Of a stretch of 64,000 nt of DNA, positions 1-11,900 are shown one piece after another. Positions within the stretch are counted from its first letter, which is position 1. Each line of letters begins with the position of its first letter. The stretch covers positions 1 through 64,000 of the forward strand of contig JAMYHX010000135.1 of the NCBI GenBank assembly GCA_025529335.1, written 5' to 3'. The position numbers were made by a program, and so were the translations under genes. The notes under the pieces were generated by a model that was not told the origin of the DNA, did no database searches, and saw only the letters and a program-made list of their open reading frames with translations. Source of the stretch: Rhizopus sp. PT2906. Taxonomy: Eukaryota; Mucoromycota; Mucoromycetes; Mucorales; Rhizopodaceae.

Positions 1-1619
1 CATGAAGCAAGTTAGAATAGCATCTATAAGTAATTACTCCAGTGTTATCGCCGCTATTGTTTCTCTTTTGTTTTTCTTGTGTTTCCGTCAAATTATTTTC
101 TTTTTTTTTTTATTAATTAATTTTTGTTTGTAACTTCACGCGTTCTAGGCGAGTTCAAGCAATTGATAATACTAGTGTCCTCAAATCTGTGTTTTTCTGT
201 GTTCTCATTGGTGGTTTCTTACAGTCTTACGTTCTTATCTCATCGTAAAACTAAAGGTAAACGTAGAAAAGCTAGTTTGAATCAGTCAATTTTGATTTGA
301 AAATATAATATATTCTTACGTCCGGTCCGGATAATATATGTTCTTATAGGATCATTCACGTGTGATGTGATTCTTTTCATGGAAATAACAGGTGCACTGA
401 GACGATTTTTTTACTTCGTGAACCTGTATCTTTAAGCAGTGCTTTGCTAAATACAAAAGTAAGAGACAAAACTAGTAATAATAGAGTCATAAAAAAGACT
501 ATAAATCAGTGAGACTGAAGCATATTAAATGAAAATTATTTGCAATAAAGCAACAGCACCGCCATTCCAGAATGTAAAGTAGAGGCTTTGAAATGAGGTT
601 GCCACTACGTGCTCCAAGCTAGCGTCAAATTCCAACTGTTACTCTTTTGAAATCATGGGTTCAGAGCAAATATCATCGTTTTTCTTCTGGTGTTACGTTA
701 GATCATCAGAGTAGCACGCTTTTATCAGGACCTGTCAATAATGTCAAAAGAATAATGAAGTAGATATTTCCTTGGTAGCATGTTGTGGTGGTTTCGTGTT
801 TTATTTGCTTGATGAAGTTTTGTTACGCATTGATAATGTATTGTTTATGATATTGTAAATCTTTTTGCAATCACAAGCGACTCCATTGCTGCTTAATGTT
901 TTGATAGAGTTTGTTGTTGGCTTGATTCAATACACAAGCTACCTTTATACATACTTCATCGCTGTCATTGATTGAAAAAAAAAATTGATGTGAAAGTTGA
1001 TAAGTCGAAGAGTTTCTTGTTAATCTCTTTGTTTAGATCTAGGGGAAAAGTCAAACAATATTTACTGGTAAAAGTGCTTAATTATTAGAATATCAACAGT
1101 AATCAAGATCAGGAACGACTGTAATACTATATTTTTATTAATTATTGACATTGATTTTATAAAATGTTGTCATAAAATAAAAAAATTATTTGCGTAAAAA
1201 GACGACAAAGAAAAATATGTTTGAATAAAACGACATCATGCCAAAAGAGAGAGAGAGAGTTAATTTCAACTCCAAGGCAGCCAACCTGTTAATATTACGA
1301 AAATATTCTTGGCGACGACGAATTTACATTCCATGCAACATGAATTTTGTTCTCACCATGGGTGTATTTATTTTCGATCACAGGCGAATTTACTTTCCGG
1401 AAAGAGTGTATAACGAGCTAACAGTTGCTGTTGTTCAATCATTTTTCTTTCACATAACTAAAAGAAAGGTTGATCCTATTCTGTTGTTAATACGTAATAT
1501 ATGGCTTGTTTTTTTTTGTCGAGGTTTGTATCGTTTTTTATTTTAGAGGATATACAAAATGAAAAATAAAGTTTCTATTTACTATACAAGAAGGGAGCGT
1601 GAGAAAAGATGAAATGTAT
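1..1619. other. Intergenic region, no gene seen
   Basis: I find no credible gene or splice structure here. The stretch is AT-rich with frequent stops. An open frame at 1238-1546 overlaps a dispersed repeat (1292-1412) and resembles no protein I know, so I do not call it. The last part, 1540-1619, would be the 3' flank of LYS1 on the minus strand and carries AATAAA-like signals. Confidence 0.6.
1292..1412 (+). repeat. Dispersed repeat, left copy
   Basis: About 120 bp matches 62581-62705 in the same orientation at roughly 85-90% by eye. Shared blocks include ACGAAAATATTCTT, GCGACGAC and the last ~40 bp, which run ATTTATTTTCGATCACAGGC through ACTTTCCGGAAAGAGTGTA. The flanks differ, so it behaves as a mobile or decayed repeat unit rather than a large duplication. 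It lies inside an open frame (1238-1546) that is probably chance. Its class is unknown; I cannot see terminal inverted repeats. Confidence 0.65.
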
Positions 1620-2929
1620 TTAGGCTGATCTTGATGCTTCAAGTTTTTCCTTGTACAAGCTTTCGGCACCATTCCAAACAGGGGATTCATGACGATTCTT
1701 CAAAGCAAGCATAGTGGGTAAAAGATCACGAGAGAACATGTCTGAACTTTCTCTAGGCAAGAGTGTAGGTAGATGATCAATGGAACAAACTTCTAAAGGA
1801 TAGGGGTTCGATGTCTTGACAGGGACTGTAGGCTTGTCAAACGTAGTGTTGATAGAATAAACGGGGATAGGGTTATTAGGATTAGTTGTATCACAAGAGA
1901 CATCACAAATGACAGAAAGCTTGCGAGGGCCATCTATTAATTCTTGAGTGATAAATGGAGGAATCTTTTGATTGAGATAAATGCAGTTAACAAAGATATC
2001 GGCTTCAAGAATTTCAGGGAAAGGACCACCATTCTTGGTTTCATTTATATCCCACTTGATGATGTTTTCTTCAGGAATACCAGCCTTACGGGCAAAGTCA
2101 CAGGCACCTGTGCCACAGCGACCTAAAGCACCCATAACCATGACCTTTGGATATTGATTGTTGTTTAAAGCAACTAAAATAAAACGTTTTTAAAAAAAAG
2201 AAGCTCTGCTTGTATCCTATGTGTAGCTTACCTGCATTAGCTAAACGTCCCTTGATGTAATTGACTAAGGCGTCTTCATTTGGATAAGGAGTAAGGGCAC
2301 CGTAGACTTCACCAGGATTTGTCTTTTGGTGACACCAAACATCAATACCAACAGCAGAACCCGCGAAACCTGCCATATAACCAAAAGCAGCCACACGGCG
2401 ACCTAATAATAATAATACACACACTATTTAGAAAAACGAGAAGGGACCCACACAAAACAAAAGTACTTACCATTTGAGTCATTCAAGAATTCAAGGTCAA
2501 GGATGGTACCTTTACCAGCATCAAAGCGTTGAAGTAATTCTTTCCAACCAGCTTGGTTCTTAAAGCAGTGAGCAAAGAAGATGTGGGTATGATGGAGTGG
2601 AGAAGTATCGTTTTCAGGAAGCTCCTTCAAACCGACAATGTAGGCATCAGCAGGAGCATCTGTCTTCCAGCTAAGTTTATCAACAAGAGTGCAGCCAACA
2701 CTACAACACATTATGTAAATTGTATGATCTAAATGATAAACTATAATTCTTACTTTGAATATTCTTCATCATCAAAGATACGTTCTTCAGAGCGTTCAAC
2801 GGTGATTCTATAGCCGGCATTTAATAATTCTTTTGCAGTTGCAGGAGTTAATGCAGCTCTGTGTTCCATGGGCTTGGTTTCAGCACGAAGCCAAAGATGA
2901 GGACCAGTAGTAGCGATAGAAGTTGACAT
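1620..2929 (-). CDS. LYS1: Saccharopine dehydrogenase (NAD+, L-lysine-forming)
   Basis: This is the last enzyme of the fungal alpha-aminoadipate pathway: it oxidatively cleaves saccharopine to L-lysine and 2-oxoglutarate. Four exons (2929-2754, 2700-2471, 2402-2232, 2173-1620) join in frame to 376 aa, near the usual ~370. The N-terminus reads LWLRAETKPMEHRAALTP, typical of the family. Exon 2 contains HTHIFFAHCFKNQ, and the last exon has the dinucleotide-binding stretch VMGALGRCGTGACDFA. All three introns are GT-AG. The start is the ATG at 2929; no other Met fits the N-terminal motif. It lies tandem to RAD1, with about 130 bp between the RAD1 stop and this start, so its promoter must be short or overlap the RAD1 3' end. 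No frameshift is seen. Confidence 0.95.
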
Positions 2930-3060
2930 GATGTATATATATATTTATTATAAGAGGTTAAAACAAGAAGAAAAAGAGAAAGAAAGGGTTGCGTATTTAT
3001 ATGTAAAACAGGTTTAGATGAGTTGTGACTTAAACGACAATCTCAGCGGTATTTCCTTAT

Positions 3061-4223
3061 TTAGCTTGTTGTGGAGCCAATAGGTAAAAACTAAATAATG
3101 CAGAATGTCAAAAAAAAAATTATCTCTGCTGATAATCAAATCTAACTTACTGTAAATTCAATATAATCTTTTGTACTGCTACTTCCTTCAATTTGAAACT
3201 ACGCTAATCATCAATATGAAGGTTGTCAATCCAAGTAAAGACTTACGAGTAAGTAGAGTACTCCGTTAAGTGATACTTCAATAGAGACTTCAATTGAGTG
3301 TTCCAAGGCTCTCTTGCATAGTTTGATATGGTCATATTGATAACTAATACAAATCAAGATGATCTATTGTGTGTAACTTACTCATCTTTTCTATTACCTA
3401 AATGTTAACTCTCGATCGCATTCAAAACTGATAAATGGCTCCGAGCTCTGAGGGTAAGATGATTCCCATTTACTTGTTGGTCCAATGGCTGTTAATGTCA
3501 ATGATGGATCATTTGGTGAAAAGTTAAGGGTTATCCTCTGATGACTCTTGTCTAAATCTTCAAATACGCTCTTTAACCAATCAGACTAAGCTGTGTGTGT
3601 CAGTTATATATATATTCTTTTCTTGTATATAAAAATAACCTTTAATATCATTTTTTGATTGTTGGTGTTTGTTCCTGTTAATATAGTGTCTACATCTTCT
3701 TCTTGTGGCTCCATGGGCTTTAGTTTACAGTGAATTGTCTGTCCAAAGTCTCTATCAAATCGTCTAAGAAAACGTGTGAATAATAGGTTTAGATATCAAG
3801 CATTAAACATATACTTGAGAACGAAATAAGATCCAGGTCCATTATATCGAATCTCACAGCTGTCTACTTGTGATTTCGAATTACTCGTGTGAGGAACCAT
3901 TAGTCCAAAGCAATCGATCAATGCATTCAACGGTAATCCAAACATGGGGATTTCTGTATTGGCTTGCTTAGAATATGCTTGAAACATGTGTCTTCTGAAG
4001 TAAGCAGTTGCTTTTACACATCGGGATTCTTCTACTGTTAATGTCATTCCTTCATCGTATATATAACACGTAGCGATCTATACTTAATTTAAGTAATGAC
4101 TGACACAAGTTAACAAAAAACACTCACATTCTTTATGTTTATACATTTTGTCAAGCTTAGAAACGACTTGACGTTCCTTATTACTCCATAAAACTCGCTT
4201 GTTTGTTGTTCATTAGTCTCCAT
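3061..4223 (-). CDS. RAD1: DNA-damage checkpoint clamp subunit Rad1
   Basis: Rad1 joins Rad9 and Hus1 in the PCNA-like 9-1-1 ring loaded at damaged DNA. Seven exons (4223-4128, 4077-3815, 3763-3640, 3585-3398, 3343-3247, 3198-3151, 3090-3061) give 281 aa, essentially the length of human Rad1 (282). Diagnostic pieces in order are DEGMTLTVEESRCVKATAYF, a central LNALIDCFGL, SDWLKSVFEDLD, YQYDHIKLCKRALEHSIEVS, and a C-terminus ending EFT-FLPIGSTTS, like the FLP motif of fungal Rad1. Introns 5 and 6 needed the acceptor to be chosen by reading frame. The final exon is only 30 nt. The identification rests on the motif order and length; the splice model is internally consistent. Confidence 0.85.
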
Positions 4224-5264
4224 TTAGATTAAAAAAAAGAAGAACGAAAAAGAACTGCTGAAATAAATGAGGCTAGGTAATTCTGTATGCTTGACAGGCA
4301 TCTATTGTATTTTTGAAAGATAATAGCGTGATAGAATGGATATGTTTAACAAAGTCATTTTCAATCAAACAAGCTTGGACATTGTTTTCTATTGATCATT
4401 AGAATAAATCTGTTTAGTCTTTGCTGACTATGTCAAATAGAAAAAGGATTTATACTTTTCACTTTTCATACATAGAGTATGTTTACTATATCTGTAAATG
4501 TTCTCTTTTAGCACCATGCCAAGTGATATTTCTATCAATACTATTAACATAAAGCAGTAATAATATCTATGATGGCTTTGTAAGAATATTGCAAGTTGGT
4601 TAATCCAAAGAAATACCTACAAAAAGACAAGTTTGGACCTTTAATTTCATTTTATCTACCTTGAAAATCCTGTCTTCAGGAGTACAGCGACTCAAGTAGC
4701 ACAAGCCCATTTCATATTTATGCAACTCGTTTGAGAAAAGGATACAGCATACATTTTGACTCATGTGAAGGAAAAGGTCGAAAGTATAAAATAAAAAAGG
4801 AGGCAAGTAACACAATTTGTTAGGTGAAGGTCTTTTGAAGGGCGGGGGGGGAGCTTTCATCGTCATGCTTTTGATTTGTAAACAAAGATACCGCATATAT
4901 TTAATGCACTGCTCATATCGCTATGCCACACTGTGCCACAGTAACTGCCGCAATCTCTATTGTTTGTAAATTATGGGTACGTCTGTCACCTCCTTTCAAT
5001 CAAACGCATTCTAATAAAAGGGCTGATGACTATATATGGTTTCTGTTTGATCATTACTGTTACTTTTACATTTTTTTAATATCTCATGTGTATGATAATA
5101 TATACGTGCAAAGGGGTTACAGTGAGCAAACATGACTGAAACTGTAGAAATCATTTTGTTACTGCTTTGTTCTCAATGGCTACTGTGACTACTTTGTGAC
5201 TACGACTCCTCTTCTCTTTTTCCAAAAAAAAGAAACTTTTTTTCCTTGTGTGTAGATAATTATC
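4224..5264. other. RAD1/NOB1 intergenic region
   Basis: This is the divergent intergenic region between RAD1 (minus) and NOB1 (plus). It contains a decayed Fanzor C-terminal fragment near 4850-4990. The rest is AT-rich with short chance frames. The NOB1 leader shows pyrimidine-rich sequence at 5200-5250. Confidence 0.5.
4846..4990 (-). pseudogene. Fanzor (TnpB-like) C-terminal fragment, family B copy 1
   Basis: On the minus strand this reads YCGTVWHSDMSSALNICGIF then VYKSK and a stop. It matches copy 2 at 6899-7147 (CGTVWNCDVNSALNINGIF, VYKSK). The pattern is the end of the TnpB/Fanzor zinc ribbon followed by RuvC-III. Relative to copy 2 there is an internal deletion just upstream: both share CAAACAAT...CAGTTACTG, then copy 1 jumps to TGGCACAGTGTGG. 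Only one Cys pair member is left. It is dead, and useful only as evidence of an earlier insertion. Confidence 0.7.
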
Positions 5265-6782
5265 ATGTCTGAATCAACCATTGCTACTACATCATCCCAT
5301 AAAGAGACATTAAAGTGCTTGGTAGTAGATACGAATGCTATTATCAATGGTACAACACTTGGAAACTTGGCTGAAGAATACTATACTTGCCCAGAAGTGC
5401 TCAACGAAGTAAGAAGTGCTCATTCTAGAGAGTTTTTGACTAGATTACCTTTCGAATTAAAACTGTTGAACCCTTCTGAAGAATCTATGAAAGCAGGTAA
5501 AAAGAAAAAGAAATGAATTTTATTACAGGATATTGACATGATGCAGTTATCGAATTTTCCAAAAAGACAGGCGACTATGGTGTACTTTCTGTTCCTGACT
5601 TGAAAGTGCTTGCTCTTACATACACTCTCGAGAAAAGAGAGAATGGTGATGCTAATATTCGCAAAGAACCACTTGTGGTAAGTTATCTTTGTTTATGTAA
5701 TACGGTTTTTTGACACTAGAGTATAGACAAGGCCTACAGGTACTCTTCCAAGTGCACCACCACCAAGATCATACATCAAAAACCCTGCTCCAGCCAAGGT
5801 TGTCGATGAAGATGGTTGGGAAGTATCTATTCCCAAGAAGAAGTCAAAAAAGAAATATAATGTTGGTCAAATCACAAAAACAGTACAACAATTAAATATC
5901 AATGATAAGGAAACTGTAAAACAAGATGAAGCCATGGCAAAGAAGGAAGAAACAAAGAAGGAAGAAACAAAGAAGGAAGAAACAAAGACAGAAGAAAAAG
6001 TGGAAGATGAATCCAAAAAGGCTAGAGAAGAGACGACTGAGGTTAAACAGGAATCAGATCACGCTGAGCAACCTGAGTTATCAGCAGATATTCCTTTGAC
6101 TGAAGAAGAGGATGAAGACGATGGTGAGTGGATCACACCCGAAAACGTAGATCAATACAAGGCAGCTGAGATTGGCGTGACTCCTGAAGAATTGAAACAA
6201 GCAGAGACTATGAAAGTGGGTTGCATGACAGCTGATTTTGCCATGCAAAACGTCCTGTTGCAGATGAATTTGAATCTAGTCTCTCCTGGTGGATATCGAG
6301 TTAAAAAGATCAGAAATTCAGTGATGAGATGTCATGCCTGCTTTACGTAAGATAAAAAAAAAGAGTACATGGTTGCTTAAAGCTAACGCCCAAACAGAGT
6401 AACGAGTGATATGGAAAAGAAATTTTGTCCAAAATGTGGAAATGCTACACTTCAGCGTGTGACATGCAGTACGAACAGCAAAGGAGAGATTCAATATCAT
6501 TTAAAAAAGAATTATCAATACAACTTGAGAGGCACTAAATATGATATTCCTCGCCCAAAGGGTGGACGTAAAGTTAACAACATCGTTTTGAGAGAAGATC
6601 AACGTGAATATGTCAAAGCAAATCAATTTAAAAAGAAGAAGGCTTTAGTAGACATGTTTGATCCCGATTTTATTCCTTTATATGGAAAGACGAATACAAG
6701 GGAAGTGACAAATAATATGTTTGGTACAGACGTTATTGGCTTTGGACGAAGAAATCCAAATGCTTATAAAAAGAAGAAATAA
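5265..6782 (+). CDS. NOB1: 20S pre-rRNA endonuclease NOB1 (PIN domain)
   Basis: Nob1 cuts 20S pre-rRNA at site D to give mature 18S rRNA in cytoplasmic pre-40S particles. Exons 5265-5496, 5547-5677, 5727-6346 and 6398-6782 give 455 aa. The PIN domain is N-terminal with the first acidic residue in CLVVDTNAIINGTTLGNLAE. A linker rich in Lys/Glu holds four KKEET repeats (5938-5990). The C-terminal zinc ribbon is RCHACFTVTSDMEKKFCPKC, i.e. C-x2-C ... C-x2-C, followed by the basic, Gly-rich RGTKYDIPRPKGG stretch typical of Nob1. The third exon acceptor (TATAG|ACAAGG) is the only one that avoids an in-frame stop. The gene is intact although flanked by two Fanzor fragments. Confidence 0.93.
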
Positions 6783-6898
6783 AGACAGTAGATTTAACTA
6801 GAAGACTAATGAATAAAAGTGACTATATTTTTATACTTACTGAGACGCTAAGGAATGCTCTGCCGTTATGAACAGCGTATTAAATCCAGGGAGCACCG

Positions 6899-7360
6899 TT
6901 AGTCTCTTGAAGCTCTTTTGAAGGCGAGAGAACTTTCATTGTCCTGTTTTGATTTGTAAACAAAGATACCATTTATATTTAATGCACTGTTCACATCGCA
7001 ATTCCAAACCGTACCACAAGATTCACACTTGAGGACAACATGTGCTCTTCGCTTTGATCCAGTAACTGAGATGTTATTTAATTGTTTGCATTTTCGTTTG
7101 ATTTCTTCAGTAATACGTCTAGTAGGTGCAGCTCGTTTTCCTTTCATACTTGAACAAAAAGAACCATTTCTAAACGCAATGATCCGCTTCCGTTGAGAAG
7201 AGGAAAGAAGGTCAGTAGGAAGTAAAGGTGCATGTTTGCTTTTGTTTGGGTTTTGATTTTTAGCGTCAACTGTACTTGTTTTGCCATAATTTTTGCTGTT
7301 GTCAAAGAGTCTTTTAACAATTTCTTGAGTTCCTTTTTACTTGTTAATATAAGTCTTGAA
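6899..7360 (-). pseudogene. Fanzor (TnpB-like) C-terminal fragment, family B copy 2
   Basis: Reading minus from about 7360: LKFKTYINK, then NGSFCSSMKGKRAAPTRRI, then KCKQLNNISVTGSKRRAH, then LKCESCGTVWNCDVNSALNI and a stop after AFKRASRD. These match the C-terminal half of Fanzor/OrfB proteins: a region before RuvC-II, one zinc-ribbon Cys pair (CESC), and RuvC-III with its aspartate (DVNSALNI). The expected DEFRTS-type segment and the first Cys pair are missing between TRRITEEIKR and KCKQ, so there is an internal deletion and it cannot be catalytic. A stop also breaks YINK*KGTQ. It abuts a Helitron helicase fragment on the same strand. Confidence 0.75.
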
Positions 7361-7362
7361 CT

Positions 7363-8500
7363 TTAACTTTTGAGACCTATGCCATACGCAGCGTTATTAA
7401 AATGTACATCATGTAAGAGAGCGACATGCCATTTAGCTTGACAGTAGAAGTTATGGATTCTTTGATAGTTTTGTAGATGTGTAGAGGCAGCTAATAGCTC
7501 CAGCTGTGAAGGATGCAGATCGGAGGGGTTAAGGCTTTGTAAGTATTCCGCAGGGATGGTGTGCAGGCCATCAGCATCGTTGATGTCAGCAGAATCAGTT
7601 GACAAAAGCGTAACCTTCTCACCAGGCATATTTTCCAGCGCAACCATGTTGATAGCGTCCACTCTATCATTGCGGCAAGCCAAGATTGTCCTTTCGCCAA
7701 AGTACACTTGACTATTCAAATCAAGTCTTTGAATATCTTGGTCTCCATAAATTCTACTGATGAATTCGGCCAAGTTATTTGTTTGGTGAATAAAGGAGGG
7801 AAGGACGATATTGCCTTGAAGGCTTGTGGTATTGATCAGAACAATAGAAAATGATAAGAGAAGTATAAGTCAGTGAGTCTCTATATAACCTCTTTATTAA
7901 AATCAAGACGAGAGAGAGAGAACCTAATATTACAAACAGCGTCATTTTATATGAAAACAGAATTATTAAGGAACCGATTTAATTATGGCCAATGATAGTT
8001 GGGCATGTCGCGTTATATATGTTAATAACGTGTATTGTTGTCAGTATCTTTGTATTATTCATTCTTAGAGTATAGATTTATAGTAATTTCATACGACAAG
8101 GCTGCTATTGTAGGACATGTCTGCCAAAAATCTTGCAAAGGCAATGTCGTTTTCATTCTGGAGGCTTGTTAAACGCATGTTGTGGGTGAGTCTCAAGAGC
8201 TGAAGCCTTGGCCATAAGAGTGATTGTCTAATAGAGGCGCTGACAGTGTCAGCCCTGTTACCCCTTCGGATCACTGGTGGGATTTGGGCAAAATCACTAC
8301 CAAGGACAACAGACTTTCCTCCAAACAAATACGGCTCATCAGGATCATCGCAGGTGCCTTGCAGGATGCGATGAACAGCTTCAAAACAATGCTTGTGTTG
8401 CATTGGCACTTCATCCCAAATGATTAACTTGGTTTTCTGGTTGAGCCCAGCAAAATCGCTATCCTTTTGGATGTTGCAAGTGTTCCAGTGTATATATTAG
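7363..8500 (-). pseudogene. Helitron PIF1-like helicase fragment
   Basis: Two blocks on the minus strand come from the helicase half of a Helitron RepHel protein. Block 1 (about 8470-8089) has a Walker B IIWDEVPMQHKHCFEAVHRI, then GGKSVVLGSDFAQIPPVI and LLRLTHNMRL (the QTNMR-like motif). Block 2 (7773-7363) has ERTILACRNDRVDAIN and MPGEKVTLLSTDS, the C-terminal helicase region. The blocks are separated by about 300 bp of non-coding sequence and the Walker A part is absent, so this is a truncated remnant. The Fanzor family B fragment follows directly downstream on the same strand. Confidence 0.85.
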
Positions 8501-8985
8501 AGTGAGTAGATTTAATAAACTCTCACAGCGCTGCTCACGGGTATTAAACCTTTAGTCAACATCAACTTAATCATCGTGGGTAAATCTCGCATAGATATCG
8601 GAGTTGTGCAATGGCTATTTACAAGACAATTCGTGATTCCCTTTCTTTTAAGGATGTAAACTAATCCAAAAAATGTTATGTTTATAAGAAATATTTAGAG
8701 TTAGAATGCTTGTCTTTTATGCATATTTGTTTTTATAAACAAGAAGCAAGGTAGAATTATTTAAGCTATCATTCAGAAAATACAAACCCCGTTTGTTTCA
8801 AAGCAAGCAAAAAAAAAAAAAATCCCTTGCACAACCCTCGCCAGATTAGCATTTTTTCATTTTCATACTTTTTTCTTTTACTTGCTTATATTTTACAGGT
8901 GAAAAACACCAAAAAGGTAAATGGTGTATACGCGTGTGCGTATGTCTGTCTCTTTTCTTTAAACTTACTTCTTGTCTGGTAGCTC

Positions 8986-11900
8986 ATGGCAGAAGTAAAA
9001 GAACAGCAATTAGTCGAGAATTTGGACAGCCAGGCACCCCCTGAGGAAGGTAGTATATTTGACAGGAAACAGAGAGAGAAAAAAAAGGGAAATAATTGAC
9101 GGTTTTGACTATTTAGTCATTGATGAAGCTTTTCATATAACCATCAAATTACCTGGAAAGCCTCATGAAATCAAAATCATTGTAAAATATAGAACAAAAA
9201 GTTCAATAACATATAAACTCATCTATTTTTTTATAGACAAGTCCTCGTGAATCAATTCAAGATATCAAGCAATCTATTATGGAATCACCCGAGACTTGTG
9301 TTCATTCTTGCTTTTACTTGAGCTTCAATGGAAAGAGAATTAATGATTTTATTGAATTGGGTGAGGTAGAAGGTATCACGGCTGATAGTGTGCTTGAACT
9401 TGTTGAAGGTAAGGGGGAGCTGTGTGAATATAGACAAGGGATACTGACATTTTTATGACTAGCCAATTACACTGAGCATGATGTTAGACTTCATATCACT
9501 CGTCTTCGTGATCTCTTGGGTGGACCTTATAAACCAAATCCATCATCTATTGGCATTGATCCAGCCATTTCCTTCTTAACGGCTGTCACTGGCGAAATCG
9601 GTAATTTGTGAATAAATGCAAGAAAAAGATATGCTAACTCAATCTACGCTAGACGAAGAAATCGTTCCAGAAGCTGAAAAGAAATTGGATGATTTGTTTT
9701 CTGACGAGCCTATTCCTGAACACACATTTACCAATAAGGATATCAATGAACCTTTTAAACTTTCCAACATTGTACCCAGTGGCTTTCAGAAAGTGGCACC
9801 TCAATGTCTTCGAAGCTTGACACTCTCCGGATGGAACCCAGTGCCTCATCAACGAAAACTGAAGGGTGATTTGATGTACCTCGTTGTCACAACATTGGAA
9901 AATGATACTGTACACATCACTGCTTCTACCAAGGGATTCTTTGTCAACAATTCCAACCACCACGTATTCGATCCTTCACCTAAGCGTGTCTCTGCTCATT
10001 CATTAATTACCCTCTTGCAAAAGATTTCACCCTTGTTTGCAACTAACTTTGCCAAATTACAAGACTTTATCACGCAGCATCACATGCTTGAGGTGCTTCC
10101 TGTCAACACTTGCTATCCCAGCCATCCTTGGGCTGTCGAAAGCCCTGAACACTTTTATGATCCTGCTAGACCTGTAGAGCCTCTACTTAACTTTGGAGCA
10201 GATGCAGTCGAATCTCTTCGTGACTGGAATGATGAACTTCAGTCTCATCGTGAACTTCCCAAGACAAATCTTCAAGAACGTGTGCTTCGTGAGCGCTTGA
10301 TCACCAAGGTTCAAGCCGAATTCACAGAGGCTGCTGTTCGTGGTGCTATGGCTGTCGTCAATGGATCTGTGCTTCCATTAAACCCACTTGAACCCGAAGC
10401 ATCTCACATGTACGTGTACAACAACATCTTTTTCAGTAAAGGAAATGATGGACGTGGTACATTTGAAAACTTGGGTGCTGATGAGGCTGCTCATGTAGCT
10501 ACCGGCAAGGATCTCGAAGGCGTCAAACTCCTCAACAGTATTGATCCTGAAGGTCTTTACACTTTGGCCAGCGTTATCGTTGACTATAAGGGTGTCCGTA
10601 TTGTAGCTCAGAGTATTGTTCCTGGCATCTTCCGTCGACAAGATGAAGATGCTATCGTATACGGTTCAGTCGATAACGGAGCAAAGATCTCATCCGATTC
10701 TAAATTCCATGAAACTATTGGTAAAGAAATTGCTAAATCCCTTCACTTGGAAGAACATGCTGTCATTGATGAAAAGGGTGACAAGCATACATTGTTTACC
10801 TCTCAGGAAACCAAAGGCCTTCTAGGTGCTGATGGCCGTCGTTACATGCTGGATCTCTACAGATTGAATCCTGTTGATATCGAGTTCCAAGAGAACGAGT
10901 GCATCGAAAAGGACGATAAGCCTGCCTATCCTCACAAGATGACTTTGTTAAGACCCGAACTGATGAGCCTTTTCTGGGAACAAAAGTTCAGACAGTGGGT
11001 TAAGGAAAAAACCGAACAAATCAGAAAGGAAAGAGGCATCGTTGCTGATACCGAAAAGAAGAAGACCGAGGGCTCAGCTGAAGAAAACAAGGCAGAAGAA
11101 GACAAAAAGGAAGAGCAACAAGAGGAAGAGATCAAGATTGATGTAAATGAATTCCAACTCAACTTTAATCCTGATGTCTTTACCTCTGCTAAGCAACCTA
11201 CGGACGAAATCAAGAAACAAGAAGACATTATCCGTGAAGCATCCAAGTTTTTAAGGGATGAGGTTGTACCCAGCATTGTTCTCGACTTTGCTTCCTACGC
11301 TATCTCACCTCTTGATGGTGATGCGCTCACCAAGGCTATGCACCGTCGCGGTATCAACATGCGTTACCTTGGTAAGCTTGCCGAATTGGTCTCACTCAGT
11401 AAAGACAAGCGTATCGAACATATTTTCCACCTTGCTATTCGAGAAATGATCGTCCGTGCCTCTAAGCGTGTCCTTCGCAACTACCTTGTTGATTGCAGCA
11501 TGGAAGAAGCTCCTCTCTGTGTTTCCCACTTTTTGAATTGTTTACTTGGTGCCAAGTTCAATCCTAAGCCTTTGCCCGTATTACCCGAAGGCGCCAACCG
11601 AAATGACTATACATGGTCTCAGCTTACGCCTCATACTCTCAGAAACTTGCTGACCAAACAGGTTCTTCTTCGTTTCCGATACAAGCTCACTGAAGAAGAC
11701 TTTGATCAGCTCAAGTTGGTCCCTACCTTGCGTGAAATTTGTTTGCGCGTTGGTATCCAGATTCAAGCCAGAGATTATCGCGCTGAACCCTACACAGAAG
11801 AAGAACGGGCAGCCCATGCAGCTGAGGATGCTGCTTACCAGGCTGCCATCGAACGAAAGAAGCAAGAAAGTAACCGTGGTAAAAAGTCCAAAAAGAGTAA

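Noticed and set aside
1238..1546. 102-codon plus-strand open frame
   Set aside because: It overlaps the dispersed repeat, has no recognisable domain, and the partner copy at 62.6 kb does not keep the frame.
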